Of a stretch of DNA of 64,000 bases, positions 17,848 through 26,937 are shown piece after piece (within the stretch, counting starts at the first letter, position 1; each line of letters opens with the position of its first letter). A program made the translations under genes and the position numbers. The notes beneath the pieces were generated by a model. The model was not told the DNA's origin and did no database searches. It saw only the letters and a program-made list of their open reading frames with translations. The stretch covers positions 620,001 through 684,000 of the forward strand of contig CAVWQS010000040.1 of assembly GCA_963757155.1 (NCBI GenBank), written 5' to 3'. This stretch comes from DASXQK01 sp963757155 (GTDB taxonomy: Bacteria; Pseudomonadota; Alphaproteobacteria; Dongiales; Dongiaceae).

Positions 17848-18933
17848 TCAGCGCAGCTTCAGCGAGGCGAGGCCCGCCAGGGCCAGGATCGCCGCGATGA
17901 TCCAGAAGCGGATGACGATGGTGGGCTCCGCCCAGCCCTTCTTCTCGAAATGGTGATGCAGCGGGGCCATGCGAAAGACGCGCCGGCCCGTCAGCTTGAA
18001 GGAGCCGACCTGGACGATGACGGAGACCGTCTCCAGCACGAAGAGCCCGCCGACGATGGCAAGCACCAGCTCGTTCTTGGCGACGACGCTGATGGCGCCC
18101 AGCGCCCCGCCGCTGGCGAGCGAGCCGGTGTCGCCCATGAAGACCATGGCGGGCGGCGCGTTGAACCAGAGGAAGCCCATGCCCGCGCCCACCAGCGCGC
18201 CGCAGAGGACGGCAAGCTCGCCCGAGCCCGGGATGTAGTTGATCTGCAGATATGTCGCGAAGACCGAATTGCCGGCGAGATAGGCGATGAGGGCGAAGCA
18301 GCCCGCGGCCAACATGATCGGGCCGATGGCGAGCCCGTCGAGCCCGTCGGTCAGATTGACGGCGTTCGAGGCGCCGACCATCACCACGGCCGCGAGCGGC
18401 AAATAGAACCAGCCGAGATGGAGCGGCGTCTTGATGAAGGGAATGGCGAGAATGTCGCTGAGAGGAGCGGGCGTCAGACGCATGATGAGGAAGGCGGCGA
18501 GGAAGCTGATGGCGAACTGGCCGATGAGCTTGCGCCTTCCGGGCAGGCCCTTGCTGTTGCGCCGGGTGAGCTTCAGATAATCGTCGGCGAAGCCGATGGC
18601 GCCGAAGCCGACGGTGACGAAGAGCACGACCCAGACGAAGCCGTTGCGCAGATCCGCCCAGAGCAGCGTGCTGAGGGTGACCGCGAGAAGGATCAGCACG
18701 CCGCCCATGGTGGGCGTGCCCTTCTTGGTGATGAGATGGGATTCCGGCCCGTCGCTGCGGATCGGCTGGCCCTCGCGCTGCTTGCGCTTGAGCCAGCGGA
18801 TGATCGGGGCGCCGAGGACGAAGCTGATGGCCAGCGCCGTCACCACCGCCCCGCCGCTGCGGAAGGTCAGATAGCGGAACAGGTTGAAGATGATGGTCTC
18901 GCCGGCATAGGGCGCGAGGAGGTTATAGAGCAT
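17848..18933 (-). CDS. mraY: Phospho-MurNAc-pentapeptide translocase MraY
   Basis: Polytopic membrane transferase making lipid I from UDP-MurNAc-pentapeptide and undecaprenyl phosphate. The 361-residue length and about ten transmembrane segments are normal. Catalytic motifs are visible: FADDYLKLTRRNSKGLPGRR (DDxxK region), NAVNLTDGLDGLA, and the C-terminal histidine motif MAPLHHHFEKKGW. Confidence 0.98.
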   Translation of the reverse strand: MLYNLLAPYAGETIIFNLFRYLTFRSGGAVVTALAISFVLGAPIIRWLKRKQREGQPIRSDGPESHLITKKGTPTMGGVLILLAVTLSTLLWADLRNGFVWVVLFVTVGFGAIGFADDYLKLTRRNSKGLPGRRKLIGQFAISFLAAFLIMRLTPAPLSDILAIPFIKTPLHLGWFYLPLAAVVMVGASNAVNLTDGLDGLAIGPIMLAAGCFALIAYLAGNSVFATYLQINYIPGSGELAVLCGALVGAGMGFLWFNAPPAMVFMGDTGSLASGGALGAISVVAKNELVLAIVGGLFVLETVSVIVQVGSFKLTGRRVFRMAPLHHHFEKKGWAEPTIVIRFWIIAAILALAGLASLKLR

Positions 18934-18945
18934 GGGCGCCCCCGC

Positions 18946-20394
18946 TCAGCGGCCGTTGGCCGCGCGGGCGCGCGGGCCTGCGGCCTGCTTCGCCTGCTCG
19001 TCCTGGCGCAGCATGGCCTCGATGATCGGTGCCATCTTGGTGCCGAGGGAGCCCTTGACCAGGACCACATCGCCCGGCCGCAGCTCGCCGAGAACGGCGG
19101 GGATGAGGGCCTGGGAATCCTCCGCCTGCGCGCCGCGCCGCGAGGCCGGCAGAGCCGCCTGCAGGAACTTCATCTGCGGCCCGCAGGTGAGCACGAGATC
19201 GATGCCGGCGGCGACGATGGCGGGTGCGAGATCGGCATGAAGGGCCGGAGCCTGGTCGCCCAGCTCGCGCATATCGCCCAGCACGGCGATGCGCCGGCCC
19301 TTCGGACCCGGCTCGGCGCGGGCGAGCACGGCGAAGGCGGCGCGCATCGCCGCCGGGCTGGCGTTGTAGCTCTCGTCGATCAGTTCCAGCGTGCCGCCGG
19401 GAAGCGAGATCTGCCGGCGCTGGCCGCGGCCCTTGGGCGGGCTGAGGGCCGCGAGCGCGCCGGCGGCGAGTCCGATATCGAGATCGAGGGCGGCGACCGC
19501 CCCCAGCACGCCGAGGCTGTTCTGCACCCAATGCCGCCCGGGCGCGCCCAGGCGATAGTCGAGGCGCCGGCCGAGGATCTCGACCCTGACCTCGCTGCTC
19601 ATGGCCTCCAGGCGGCAGTCGAGCAGGCGGATGTCGGCGCCGGACTGCTCGCCGAATCCCAGGATGCGGGCGATGCCGTGGCGGCGGGCATGATCGGCCA
19701 GACGCTCGTACTGCGCATTGTCCTGGTTCAGCACGGCGATACCGGAAGAATTCATGCCCTCGAAGATCTCGGCCTTGGCGTCCGCGATGGCCTCGATGGA
19801 ATCGAAGAACTCGACATGGGCCGGCTCGATGGTGGTGATGACCGCCACATCGGGACGGACCATGCGGGAGAGGGGACCCAGCTCGCCGGGATGATTCATG
19901 CCGAGCTCGAAGACGCCCAGCGAGACCTCGCGCGGCAGGCGGGCGAGGCTCAGCGGCACGCCCCAATGGTTGTTGAGGCTGCCTTCATTGGCATAGGTCT
20001 CGGCCTGGGTGGAGAGCGCCAGGCGAAGCGCTTCCTTGCTGCCGGTCTTGCCGACGCTGCCGGTGACACCCACGAAGCGGGCGCGGCTGCGCGCCCGCCC
20101 GGCAAGACCCAGCCGGGTCAGCCCGGCGAGCGTATCCTCCACCGTCAGCAGCGGCGCATCGGCGGCGAGTGCCTGCGGCCGGCGATGGACGAGGGCGGCG
20201 ACCGCCCCTCGCTCCAGCGCCGCGGCGATATAGTCATGTCCGTCGAAGCTCGGGCCTTCGAGTGCGACGAAGAGCTCGCCGGGCTTGACGCTGCGGCTGT
20301 CGATGGAGACTCCCACGGCCTGCCATTCGGCGGGCCCGGTGAGGCGCCCGCCGGTGGCGGCGACGGCTTCGGCGGCCGTCCAGGCGATGCTCAT
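18946..20394 (-). CDS. murF: UDP-MurNAc-tripeptide--D-Ala-D-Ala ligase MurF
   Basis: Mur ligase that adds the Ddl product to complete the pentapeptide. The 482-residue protein has the N-terminal Mur domain (SIDSRSVKPGELFVAL), the ATP loop FVGVTGSVGKTGSKEA, ELGMNHPGELGPLSRM, and DESYNASPAAMRAAF, all MurF-type. Its ATG overlaps the murE stop by 4 bp. Confidence 0.97.
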   Translation of the reverse strand: MSIAWTAAEAVAATGGRLTGPAEWQAVGVSIDSRSVKPGELFVALEGPSFDGHDYIAAALERGAVAALVHRRPQALAADAPLLTVEDTLAGLTRLGLAGRARSRARFVGVTGSVGKTGSKEALRLALSTQAETYANEGSLNNHWGVPLSLARLPREVSLGVFELGMNHPGELGPLSRMVRPDVAVITTIEPAHVEFFDSIEAIADAKAEIFEGMNSSGIAVLNQDNAQYERLADHARRHGIARILGFGEQSGADIRLLDCRLEAMSSEVRVEILGRRLDYRLGAPGRHWVQNSLGVLGAVAALDLDIGLAAGALAALSPPKGRGQRRQISLPGGTLELIDESYNASPAAMRAAFAVLARAEPGPKGRRIAVLGDMRELGDQAPALHADLAPAIVAAGIDLVLTCGPQMKFLQAALPASRRGAQAEDSQALIPAVLGELRPGDVVLVKGSLGTKMAPIIEAMLRQDEQAKQAAGPRARAANGR

Positions 20395-21881
20395 CGCACG
20401 GCCTCCGCCGCGGCGCGGGCTTCGGCGCTGTCGTCGAAGGGATGGGTCCAGCCGGCGATGGTCTGGCCCGTCTCATGGCCCTTGCCGGCGATGACCAGCA
20501 GATCCTGAGGACCGAGTTCAGCCACGGCCTGGCGGATCGCGGCGCGCCGGTCGCCGATCTCGAGCGCATCCGGGGCACCGGCCAGGACCTCGCGGCGGAT
20601 CGCCGCCGGGTCCTCGCTGCGCGGATTGTCGTCGGTGACGATGATGCGATCGGCGAGCCGCGTGGCGACCTCGCCCATCAGCGGGCGCTTGCCCCGATCG
20701 CGATCGCCGCCGCAGCCGAAGACGACGACCAGCCGGCCCCGGGCATGGGGACGAAGCGCGGTCAGCACCGCTTCCAGCGCGCCGGGCTTGTGGGAATAGT
20801 CGACATAGATCGGCGCGCCATTGGGATGCTGGGCCACGCGCTCGATGCGGCCATGGACGCCGGCCAGGCGCGGCACGACGGCAAGCACCCGGTCCACCGC
20901 CTCGCCGCAGGCGATGGCGAGGCCGAGGGCGGCCAGGAGATTGTCGGCCTGGAAGGCGCCGGCGACCGGAAAGAACAGGCTCTCGCGGCGGCCGAAGGCT
21001 TCGATGACGAGGCGCTGGCCCTCGGCCTCGGGCTGCTGCTCGGCCAGCCTCAGATCGCCGCTCTGCCGGCCGAAGGTGATCAGGCGATGACCATGTCCGG
21101 TGCTGGCGGTGGCGAGCTGGGCGAATTCCGGGGCGTCGCGGTTGAGCACGGCCATGCCGCCGGACGCCATCACCTCGGCGAAGAGGCGCTGCTTGCTGGC
21201 GAGATAGGCGGCCATGGTGCCGTGGTAGTCGAGATGGTCGCGGCTGAGATTGGTGAAGGCGGCTGCCGCGACTTTCACCCCGTCGAGGCGGAACTGGTCG
21301 AGGCCGTGGGAGGAGGCCTCCATCGCCAGATGATCGATACCGGAATCGGCCAGCCCCGCGAGGCGCCGATGGAGATCGATCGGATCCAGCGTGGTGAGGG
21401 AGAGATATTCGCTGCCGCCGGGTGCGACGAGGCCCAGCGTGCCCAGGCTCGCGGCCCGCCGGCCGAGCAGCTGCCAGATCTGGCGCGTGAATTCGGCGGT
21501 GGAGGTCTTGCCGCTGGTGCCGGTGACCGCGGCGACGATGCGCGGCTGGCGGGCGAAGAAGCGGGCCGCCATCAAGGCCAGGCGGCGGCGAGGGTTCTCA
21601 TCGGCGACAAGCGCGATACCGGGCGGCAATTGGGTGCCGGCGGGCGCCAGCACGGCGACGGCGCCCTTGGCGGCGGCCTCGGCGATGAAGCCGCGGCCGT
21701 CGGCCTTGCTCCCCGGCAAGGCGGCGAAGAGGAAGCCGGGCTCGATCTTGCGTGAATCGGCGGAGAGTCCGCGGATCTCGATCTCGCTCTCGCTCCCTGT
21801 CGTCACGCCGCCCGTCGCGGTACCACCTGTCGTCACGCCTTGGCCCTCCCTGGGCCCACGCAAGAGTTCACTCAGCCGCAT
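20391..21881 (-). CDS. murE: UDP-MurNAc-dipeptide--meso-diaminopimelate ligase MurE
   Basis: Mur ligase adding the third stem residue. The 496-residue protein has the ATP loop AAVTGTSGKTSTAEF and SRDHLDYHGTM. The C-terminal TDDNPRSEDP contains the DNPR motif that marks meso-DAP specificity rather than lysine. A short threonine/glycine-rich stretch (TTGGTATGGVTTG, residues about 17-29) near the N-terminus is unusual filler. The start overlaps the ftsI stop by 14 bp. Confidence 0.97.
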   Translation of the reverse strand: MRLSELLRGPREGQGVTTGGTATGGVTTGSESEIEIRGLSADSRKIEPGFLFAALPGSKADGRGFIAEAAAKGAVAVLAPAGTQLPPGIALVADENPRRRLALMAARFFARQPRIVAAVTGTSGKTSTAEFTRQIWQLLGRRAASLGTLGLVAPGGSEYLSLTTLDPIDLHRRLAGLADSGIDHLAMEASSHGLDQFRLDGVKVAAAAFTNLSRDHLDYHGTMAAYLASKQRLFAEVMASGGMAVLNRDAPEFAQLATASTGHGHRLITFGRQSGDLRLAEQQPEAEGQRLVIEAFGRRESLFFPVAGAFQADNLLAALGLAIACGEAVDRVLAVVPRLAGVHGRIERVAQHPNGAPIYVDYSHKPGALEAVLTALRPHARGRLVVVFGCGGDRDRGKRPLMGEVATRLADRIIVTDDNPRSEDPAAIRREVLAGAPDALEIGDRRAAIRQAVAELGPQDLLVIAGKGHETGQTIAGWTHPFDDSAEARAAAEAVR

Positions 21882-23613
21882 TCGTGACGCTTACCTGCGT
21901 CAGCAGCGCGTTCTGCGCCTCCGGCGAATCCTTCGGGATGGGCGGGAGACCGACCATCGGCGCCATCCGCTGCACGATGCGGCTCACCACCGGGGCCGCG
22001 ACCCAGCCGCCCGTGGCAAAGCCGTAGGAATGGGCATTCGGCTTCGGCTCATCCACCATGACGAAGACCACATAGCGCGGCGTGCTCATGGGGAAGGCGC
22101 CGACGAAGGAGGCAAGGCGCGCATTCGCTTCGTAGCCGCGCCCTTTCTGCTTCTGCGCCGTGCCGGTCTTGCCGCCGACGAGATAGCCCGGCGCATCGGC
22201 CGATTTGCCGGTGCCGGCCTGGACGACGAGACGCAATAGCTCACGCATCTTGTCGGAGGTATTGGACGAAATGACGCGCTGGCCGTCGCTCACCTCTTCG
22301 GGCGAGCGCTTGATCAGCGTCGCGGGCCGGATCAGCCCGCCATTGACCATGGCGGCCACGGCGGAGACGACATGCACCGCGCTGACGGCGATGCCCTGAC
22401 CGAAGGCGATGGTCATGCTGTTGATGGGCCGCCAATCCGCGGGGTACTGCGGCTTGCCGAGCTCCGGCAGCTCGAGGCTGACAGGGCGCAGCATGCCGAA
22501 CTTCGCCATGAAGGCCTTCTGGATGTCGATGCCGACGACCATCGCCATCCGGGCCGCGCCGATGTTGGAGGAGTACATGAACACTTCGGGCACCGAGAGG
22601 GCGCGGTTCATATGCTCGAAGTCATGGATCGTAAAGCGGCCGATCTGGATGTTATGGGCGGCGTCGAAAGTGTCGGTCATCTTGATCTTGCCGCTGTCCA
22701 GCGCCATGGCGGTGTTCAGCGTCTTGAAGGTCGAGCCCATCTCGTAGACGCCCAGCGTCGCGCGGTTGAAGCGCTGGTCGGGGCCGGCCGTGGCCGCCAA
22801 ATTCGGGTCGAAATCCGGAAGCGAGACCAAGGAGAGGATCTCGCCGGTCTGGGCGTCGAGCACGATGCCCGCGCCGCCGATGCCGTTGAAATCATCGATG
22901 CCGCGCTGCAGCTCTTCGCGCATGATCTGCTGAATGCGGACATCCAGGGAGAGCTGCACGGGATGGCGTCCGCCCGCCAGCACATCGTCGAAGGACCGCT
23001 CGATTCCGGCCAGCCCCTTGGCGTCGACATCGGTGAAGCCGACGACATGGCTGGTGAGCGAGCCCATGGGATAGACACGCCGCTCATCGGCCTGGAAATA
23101 GAGACCCATGATGCCGAGGCGGTTGACGGCGAACTGCTGCTGCGGGGTCATATCGCGCTGCAGCCAGACGAAGCTCTTGTCCGCGCCGAGCTTGGCCTTC
23201 AGCTCGGCGACGCTGAGATCGGGAATGGTGGCGGCCAGCTCCTTGGCCGCCTCGTCGACATTCGTGATCTGACGCGGATTGGCGAAGAGCGAGCCGGTGG
23301 CGAGGCTGGTGGCGAGCACGACCCCGTTGCGGTCGACGATATCGGCGCGCTCGGCGACCGGGGCGCTGAGGCCCGGCTGCTCGGCAGTGCGCGGATCGAT
23401 GCCGTCCTCCAGCATCGTCACGTCGACCAGCCGTCCGCAGATCGCGGCGAAGGCCAGGGCGAAGAGCGCAGCACCGACCAGCAGGCGCGCACGGCCGGTC
23501 TCCAGCGCCCGCTTGGTGGCGCCGTCGAGCTGCACGATCTCGTCGCGCCGCGGCGGCACCGGATCGGCATGGCGCGGACTGCAGGGCGCGGGACGGGCGC
23601 CGAGCGGCTTCAT
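21868..23613 (-). CDS. ftsI: Peptidoglycan D,D-transpeptidase FtsI (PBP3)
   Basis: Septum-specific class B penicillin-binding protein partnering FtsW. The ATG at 23613 overlaps the ftsL stop by 4 bp and gives 581 residues. A single transmembrane anchor lies near residues 44-63, then the PBP dimerisation domain, then the transpeptidase with its active-site motifs: STFK with the acylated Ser near 294, SSN near 348-350 and KTG near 482-484. Upstream in-frame codons run into rsmH and are not needed. Confidence 0.97.
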   Translation of the reverse strand: MKPLGARPAPCSPRHADPVPPRRDEIVQLDGATKRALETGRARLLVGAALFALAFAAICGRLVDVTMLEDGIDPRTAEQPGLSAPVAERADIVDRNGVVLATSLATGSLFANPRQITNVDEAAKELAATIPDLSVAELKAKLGADKSFVWLQRDMTPQQQFAVNRLGIMGLYFQADERRVYPMGSLTSHVVGFTDVDAKGLAGIERSFDDVLAGGRHPVQLSLDVRIQQIMREELQRGIDDFNGIGGAGIVLDAQTGEILSLVSLPDFDPNLAATAGPDQRFNRATLGVYEMGSTFKTLNTAMALDSGKIKMTDTFDAAHNIQIGRFTIHDFEHMNRALSVPEVFMYSSNIGAARMAMVVGIDIQKAFMAKFGMLRPVSLELPELGKPQYPADWRPINSMTIAFGQGIAVSAVHVVSAVAAMVNGGLIRPATLIKRSPEEVSDGQRVISSNTSDKMRELLRLVVQAGTGKSADAPGYLVGGKTGTAQKQKGRGYEANARLASFVGAFPMSTPRYVVFVMVDEPKPNAHSYGFATGGWVAAPVVSRIVQRMAPMVGLPPIPKDSPEAQNALLTQVSVTNAAE

Positions 23614-23990
23614 GGCTTCACCTTCTTGACCACGCCGACGCCGCCGAGCTGCGTCAGCAAGGCGACGGTCGCAGGATCCAGCGAGCCGCCGGCATATTCT
23701 TCGACCAGAGGTGTGGGCCGCGCGGGCAAGGTATCGAAGCGCACGATCTGCACCCCGGCGACGGGGGCGAGATCGAGATAGCGGCGCGCCAGATCGGCGA
23801 GGCGATGGGGATCGTTCAGATGCGCCCATTCGGCGCGCAGCACCTGGATTTGGTCGCGGTCGTTCTGGATCTGGTGAAAGAGGCGGGCGAGCTCCTGCTC
23901 CTGCCCCTGGACGCGATACTTCAATTGGAACAGGCCGAAGCCGGCGATCGCCACCAGGGCCAGCCAGAGCAGGGTGCCGACGCGCATCAT
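23610..23990 (-). CDS. ftsL: Cell division protein FtsL
   Basis: Small bitopic divisome protein. The 126-residue sequence starts with a transmembrane helix (TLLWLALVAIAGFGLFQL). A coiled-coil segment rich in Q/E/R/D follows (VQGQEQELARLFHQIQNDRD), then the conserved LRAEWAHLNDP motif seen in alphaproteobacterial FtsL. Identification leans on position between rsmH and ftsI as well as topology. Confidence 0.92.
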   Translation of the reverse strand: MMRVGTLLWLALVAIAGFGLFQLKYRVQGQEQELARLFHQIQNDRDQIQVLRAEWAHLNDPHRLADLARRYLDLAPVAGVQIVRFDTLPARPTPLVEEYAGGSLDPATVALLTQLGGVGVVKKVKP

Positions 23991-24955
23991 GCCGCGGCCT
24001 CCAGGATGGGGCCCCAGGCCGGGGCCGCGCTGCGCTCGGCGCCGCGCAGGCGGGCGGAGCGGGCGCGCGGATTGGCGGCGATCTCGGCCTCGCCGGCGAC
24101 GGCCTCGTCGCCGGGGCAGCGCTGGAAACTGGGCGCCATCTCCCGACCAGGGGTCGGGAGATGGCGTGATGCCTGCGGCGTGCGTCCCGAACGCGCGCGC
24201 AGGAATCGCTTGATGCGGCGATCCTCGAGGGAATGGAAAGAGACGACCGCAAGCCGGCCGCCGGGCTTCAGCAGCGCCTCGGCGCCGGCCAGGCCGCGGT
24301 CGAGCTCGCCGAGTTCGTCGTTCACGGCGATGCGCAGCGCCTGGAAGCTGCGGGTCGCCGGATCGATGGCGTCGCGCTTCTTGGGGCCGAGAACCTTGCG
24401 GACGACCGCGGCAAGCTCGGTGGTGCGTGTGATCGGCCCTTGGGCGCGGCGGCGGATGATGGCGCGGGCGATCGCCCGGGCGCGCTTCTCCTCGCCGTAG
24501 CGGAAGAGGATGTCGGCGAGCTCCGCCTCGCCCAGATCATTGACCAGATCGGCCGCGCTCGGGCCTTCGCCGCCCATGCGCATGTCGAGCGGCCCGTCGC
24601 CGCGGAAGGAGAAGCCGCGCTCGGCTTCGTCGAGCTGCATGGAGGAGACGCCGAGATCCAGCGCAACCCCGTCGGCAGCATCCACGCCCTTGGCGGCGAG
24701 GAGGTCGACCATCTCGCCGAAGCGGCCTTCGACCAGGGTCAGCCTGCCGGCGAAGCTGTCGGCAAGCGGCGCGCCTTCGGCGATGGCCCGGGGATCGCGG
24801 TCGAGCCCGACCACGCGGCAGTCGGCGGATTCCAGAATGGCGCGGCTGTAGCCGCCGGCCCCGAAGGTGCCGTCGACATAGATGCCGCCGTCGCGGGGCG
24901 CCAGCAGCTTCAGCACCTCGGCCAGCAGCACGGGGCGGTGCCGGGGCGCGCTCAT
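23987..24955 (-). CDS. rsmH: 16S rRNA m4C1402 methyltransferase RsmH (MraW)
   Basis: SAM-dependent methyltransferase modifying C1402 of 16S rRNA. The 322-residue protein begins HRPVLLAEVL, with the SAM motif YVDGTFGAGGYSRAIL, then VALDLGVSSMQLDEAERGFSF and VVSFHSLEDRRIKRFL, which are RsmH signatures. It overlaps mraZ and ftsL by 4 bp each. Confidence 0.97.
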   Translation of the reverse strand: MSAPRHRPVLLAEVLKLLAPRDGGIYVDGTFGAGGYSRAILESADCRVVGLDRDPRAIAEGAPLADSFAGRLTLVEGRFGEMVDLLAAKGVDAADGVALDLGVSSMQLDEAERGFSFRGDGPLDMRMGGEGPSAADLVNDLGEAELADILFRYGEEKRARAIARAIIRRRAQGPITRTTELAAVVRKVLGPKKRDAIDPATRSFQALRIAVNDELGELDRGLAGAEALLKPGGRLAVVSFHSLEDRRIKRFLRARSGRTPQASRHLPTPGREMAPSFQRCPGDEAVAGEAEIAANPRARSARLRGAERSAAPAWGPILEAAA

Positions 24956-25416
24956 GCGCCCTCGCCGGCCGGCCGACGCGGCAGCGTGCGGCCCTTGTCC
25001 AGAGCGCGGCGGCGCGCTTCCGACTTGTAGGCATCGAGGGAGGTGGGATCCCAGATCTCGAAGGTGCTGCCGCGGCCGACGAAGGCCGCGAGCTCGCCGA
25101 TGCCCGCATGCTCGATCAGCGCCGAGGGCAGGATAATTCGCCCCTCGCCGTCGAAGGGAAGCTGCTTGGTATCGCCGAACAAGGTCGCCGTCAGATCGTC
25201 ATGCTCGTCGGAAAAGAGATCCACGCCGCCCAGCTGGCGGTTGATCTGGTCGAGCCATTCGAGGCTGCCGCATTGGATGGCGCGGTGCTTGAAGGAGGGT
25301 AGTGCGGCGATCCCCTGAAAGCCGTTGGAGGCAAGCTGCTGGCGATAAGGCGCCGGGACCGAAACGCGCCCTTTTCGGTCGAGCTTGTTGACGAATGTAT
25401 CGAGGAACAAAGCCAT
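24952..25416 (-). CDS. mraZ: Transcriptional regulator MraZ
   Basis: AbrB-like DNA-binding protein heading the dcw cluster; in other bacteria it binds TGGG-type repeats in its own promoter and represses the cluster. The 154 residues contain two SpoVT/AbrB-type halves (NKLDRKGRVSVPAPYRQQL and FDGEGRIILPSALIEHAG). The ATG at 25416 follows only a weak Shine-Dalgarno. The expected operator is present upstream at 25541-25575. Confidence 0.96.
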   Translation of the reverse strand: MALFLDTFVNKLDRKGRVSVPAPYRQQLASNGFQGIAALPSFKHRAIQCGSLEWLDQINRQLGGVDLFSDEHDDLTATLFGDTKQLPFDGEGRIILPSALIEHAGIGELAAFVGRGSTFEIWDPTSLDAYKSEARRRALDKGRTLPRRPAGEGA

Positions 25417-25540
25417 GACGTGTCGGCCGTTCCGACCCTTCCCATCGCCGACCCGGCGGCTGCATCAGCCGGCCCTGCGAAATCTCGGGCGTCCCAACTC
25501 CAGATTTCCCCCCGCAGTCGGGACGGTATGCGGGTGTTCA

Positions 25541-25575
25541 TGGGATATCATGGGATCATATGGGGGTCAATGGGA
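25541..25575. promoter_or_regulatory. Candidate MraZ operator: four TGGG repeats
   Basis: On the plus strand TGGG occurs at 25541, 25551, 25561 and 25571, an exact 10-bp period (TGGGATATCA, TGGGATCATA, TGGGGGTCAA, TGGGAATGGA). MraZ of E. coli is known to bind TGGGN repeats separated by 5 nt in the mra promoter. The array is 125-159 bp upstream of mraZ and overlaps a candidate promoter, consistent with autorepression. Confidence 0.75.
25542..25570 (-). promoter_or_regulatory. Candidate dcw promoter overlapping the MraZ boxes
   Basis: On the minus strand TTGACC (25570-25565) and TATCCC (25547-25542) are separated by 17 bp. The -35 matches consensus well and the -10 poorly. The whole element lies inside the TGGG repeat array, so repressor binding would occlude it. 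Pattern-based inference only. Confidence 0.45.
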
Positions 25576-25787
25576 ATGGATAGTAAAACCCTGGAATATC
25601 CGGGCGTTGCGGAGGTCTTCGCGTCACTCCGGAGCGTTTTTGGAACAAAACGAGATCGCATTGCTTGCCCCACGCCGAGCCAATGCAATGCTGACAAGAC
25701 AATGGGGCGAAATGATGTTCTTTTTCTGTTCCCCCGATCGCAACGGCCGGGCGAAGTTGGGCCGAGCGGCGGTCGGGCGAGGGGAAG
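25576..25787. other. Intergenic gap between the mraZ promoter region and rnpB
   Basis: About 210 bp with no convincing coding region; the reading frames crossing it match no family I recognise. It must hold any rnpB 3' processing or termination signal, but I see no stem plus T-run on the minus strand. Confidence 0.5.
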
Positions 25788-26211
<424 letters not shown>

Positions 26212-26937
26212 TTAGCTAGGCGCTTGCGAGCCGGCCGTCAACCAAGCCGTTGGAGCAGGCCCGGCCAGCAGGGCCGCCGTCTCCTCATCCGGCTGGCCGT
26301 CGATCAGCCCCGGGCGGAAGTGGCGCTGGAAGGCCTGGAGTGCGGCGGTGGTCACCGCGTCGAGGGTGCCGCTGGGGGTGACCTCATAGCCGTAGCGTCG
26401 CAGCGCCCGCTGGATCGACGCCAGGTCCGAGGGTCCGGATGCCGGTGCTGGCCAGAGCCCGATCCCGGCCGCCGCCAAGGCCTTCCAGTCGAACAGCTCG
26501 CCGGGATCGATCTTGCGCGTCGGCGCGATGTCGGAATGGCCGAGCACGCGCGACGGCGGGATCGGATGGCGGGCGAGGATCGCTTTGCCCAGCTCGAAGA
26601 GCGCTGCCATCTGGGGTTGTGGAAAGGCGCGATAGCCGTTGTCATGGCCGGGGTTCACCAGCTCGATGCCGATGGAGACGGCATTGATGTCGCGCTCTCC
26701 GGCCCAATAGCCGACGCCGGCATGCCAGGCGCGGCGCGATTCATCCACCAGGCGATGGATCCTTCCGTCTTCCTCGATCAGATAATGGCTGCTGACCTTG
26801 GCCGCGGGATCGCGGAGGCGCTGGAGCGCGGCATCGCCGTCGCGCATGCCGGTATAATGGATCAGCAGGATGTCGATGGCCTTGCCCGCCGGCCGCTCAT
26901 TGTGATTGGGCGAGGGGCTCAGGATGATGTCGCTCAT
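26212..26937 (-). CDS. N-acetylmuramoyl-L-alanine amidase, AmpD/AmiD-like, with peptidoglycan-binding domain
   Basis: Zinc amidase cleaving the MurNAc-L-Ala bond, for muropeptide recycling or wall turnover. The 241-residue protein has an Amidase_2 domain (LLIHYTGMRDGDAALQRL, SSHYLIEEDGRIHRLV, AWHAGVGYW, IGIELVNPGHD and VLGHSDIAPTRKIDPG supply the metal-site histidines), followed by a C-terminal PG_binding_1 domain (IQRALRRYGYEVTPSG). No signal peptide is evident, favouring a cytoplasmic recycling role, but this is inference. Its ATG overlaps the stop of the upstream transporter by 4 bp. Confidence 0.9.
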   Translation of the reverse strand: MSDIILSPSPNHNERPAGKAIDILLIHYTGMRDGDAALQRLRDPAAKVSSHYLIEEDGRIHRLVDESRRAWHAGVGYWAGERDINAVSIGIELVNPGHDNGYRAFPQPQMAALFELGKAILARHPIPPSRVLGHSDIAPTRKIDPGELFDWKALAAAGIGLWPAPASGPSDLASIQRALRRYGYEVTPSGTLDAVTTAALQAFQRHFRPGLIDGQPDEETAALLAGPAPTAWLTAGSQAPS

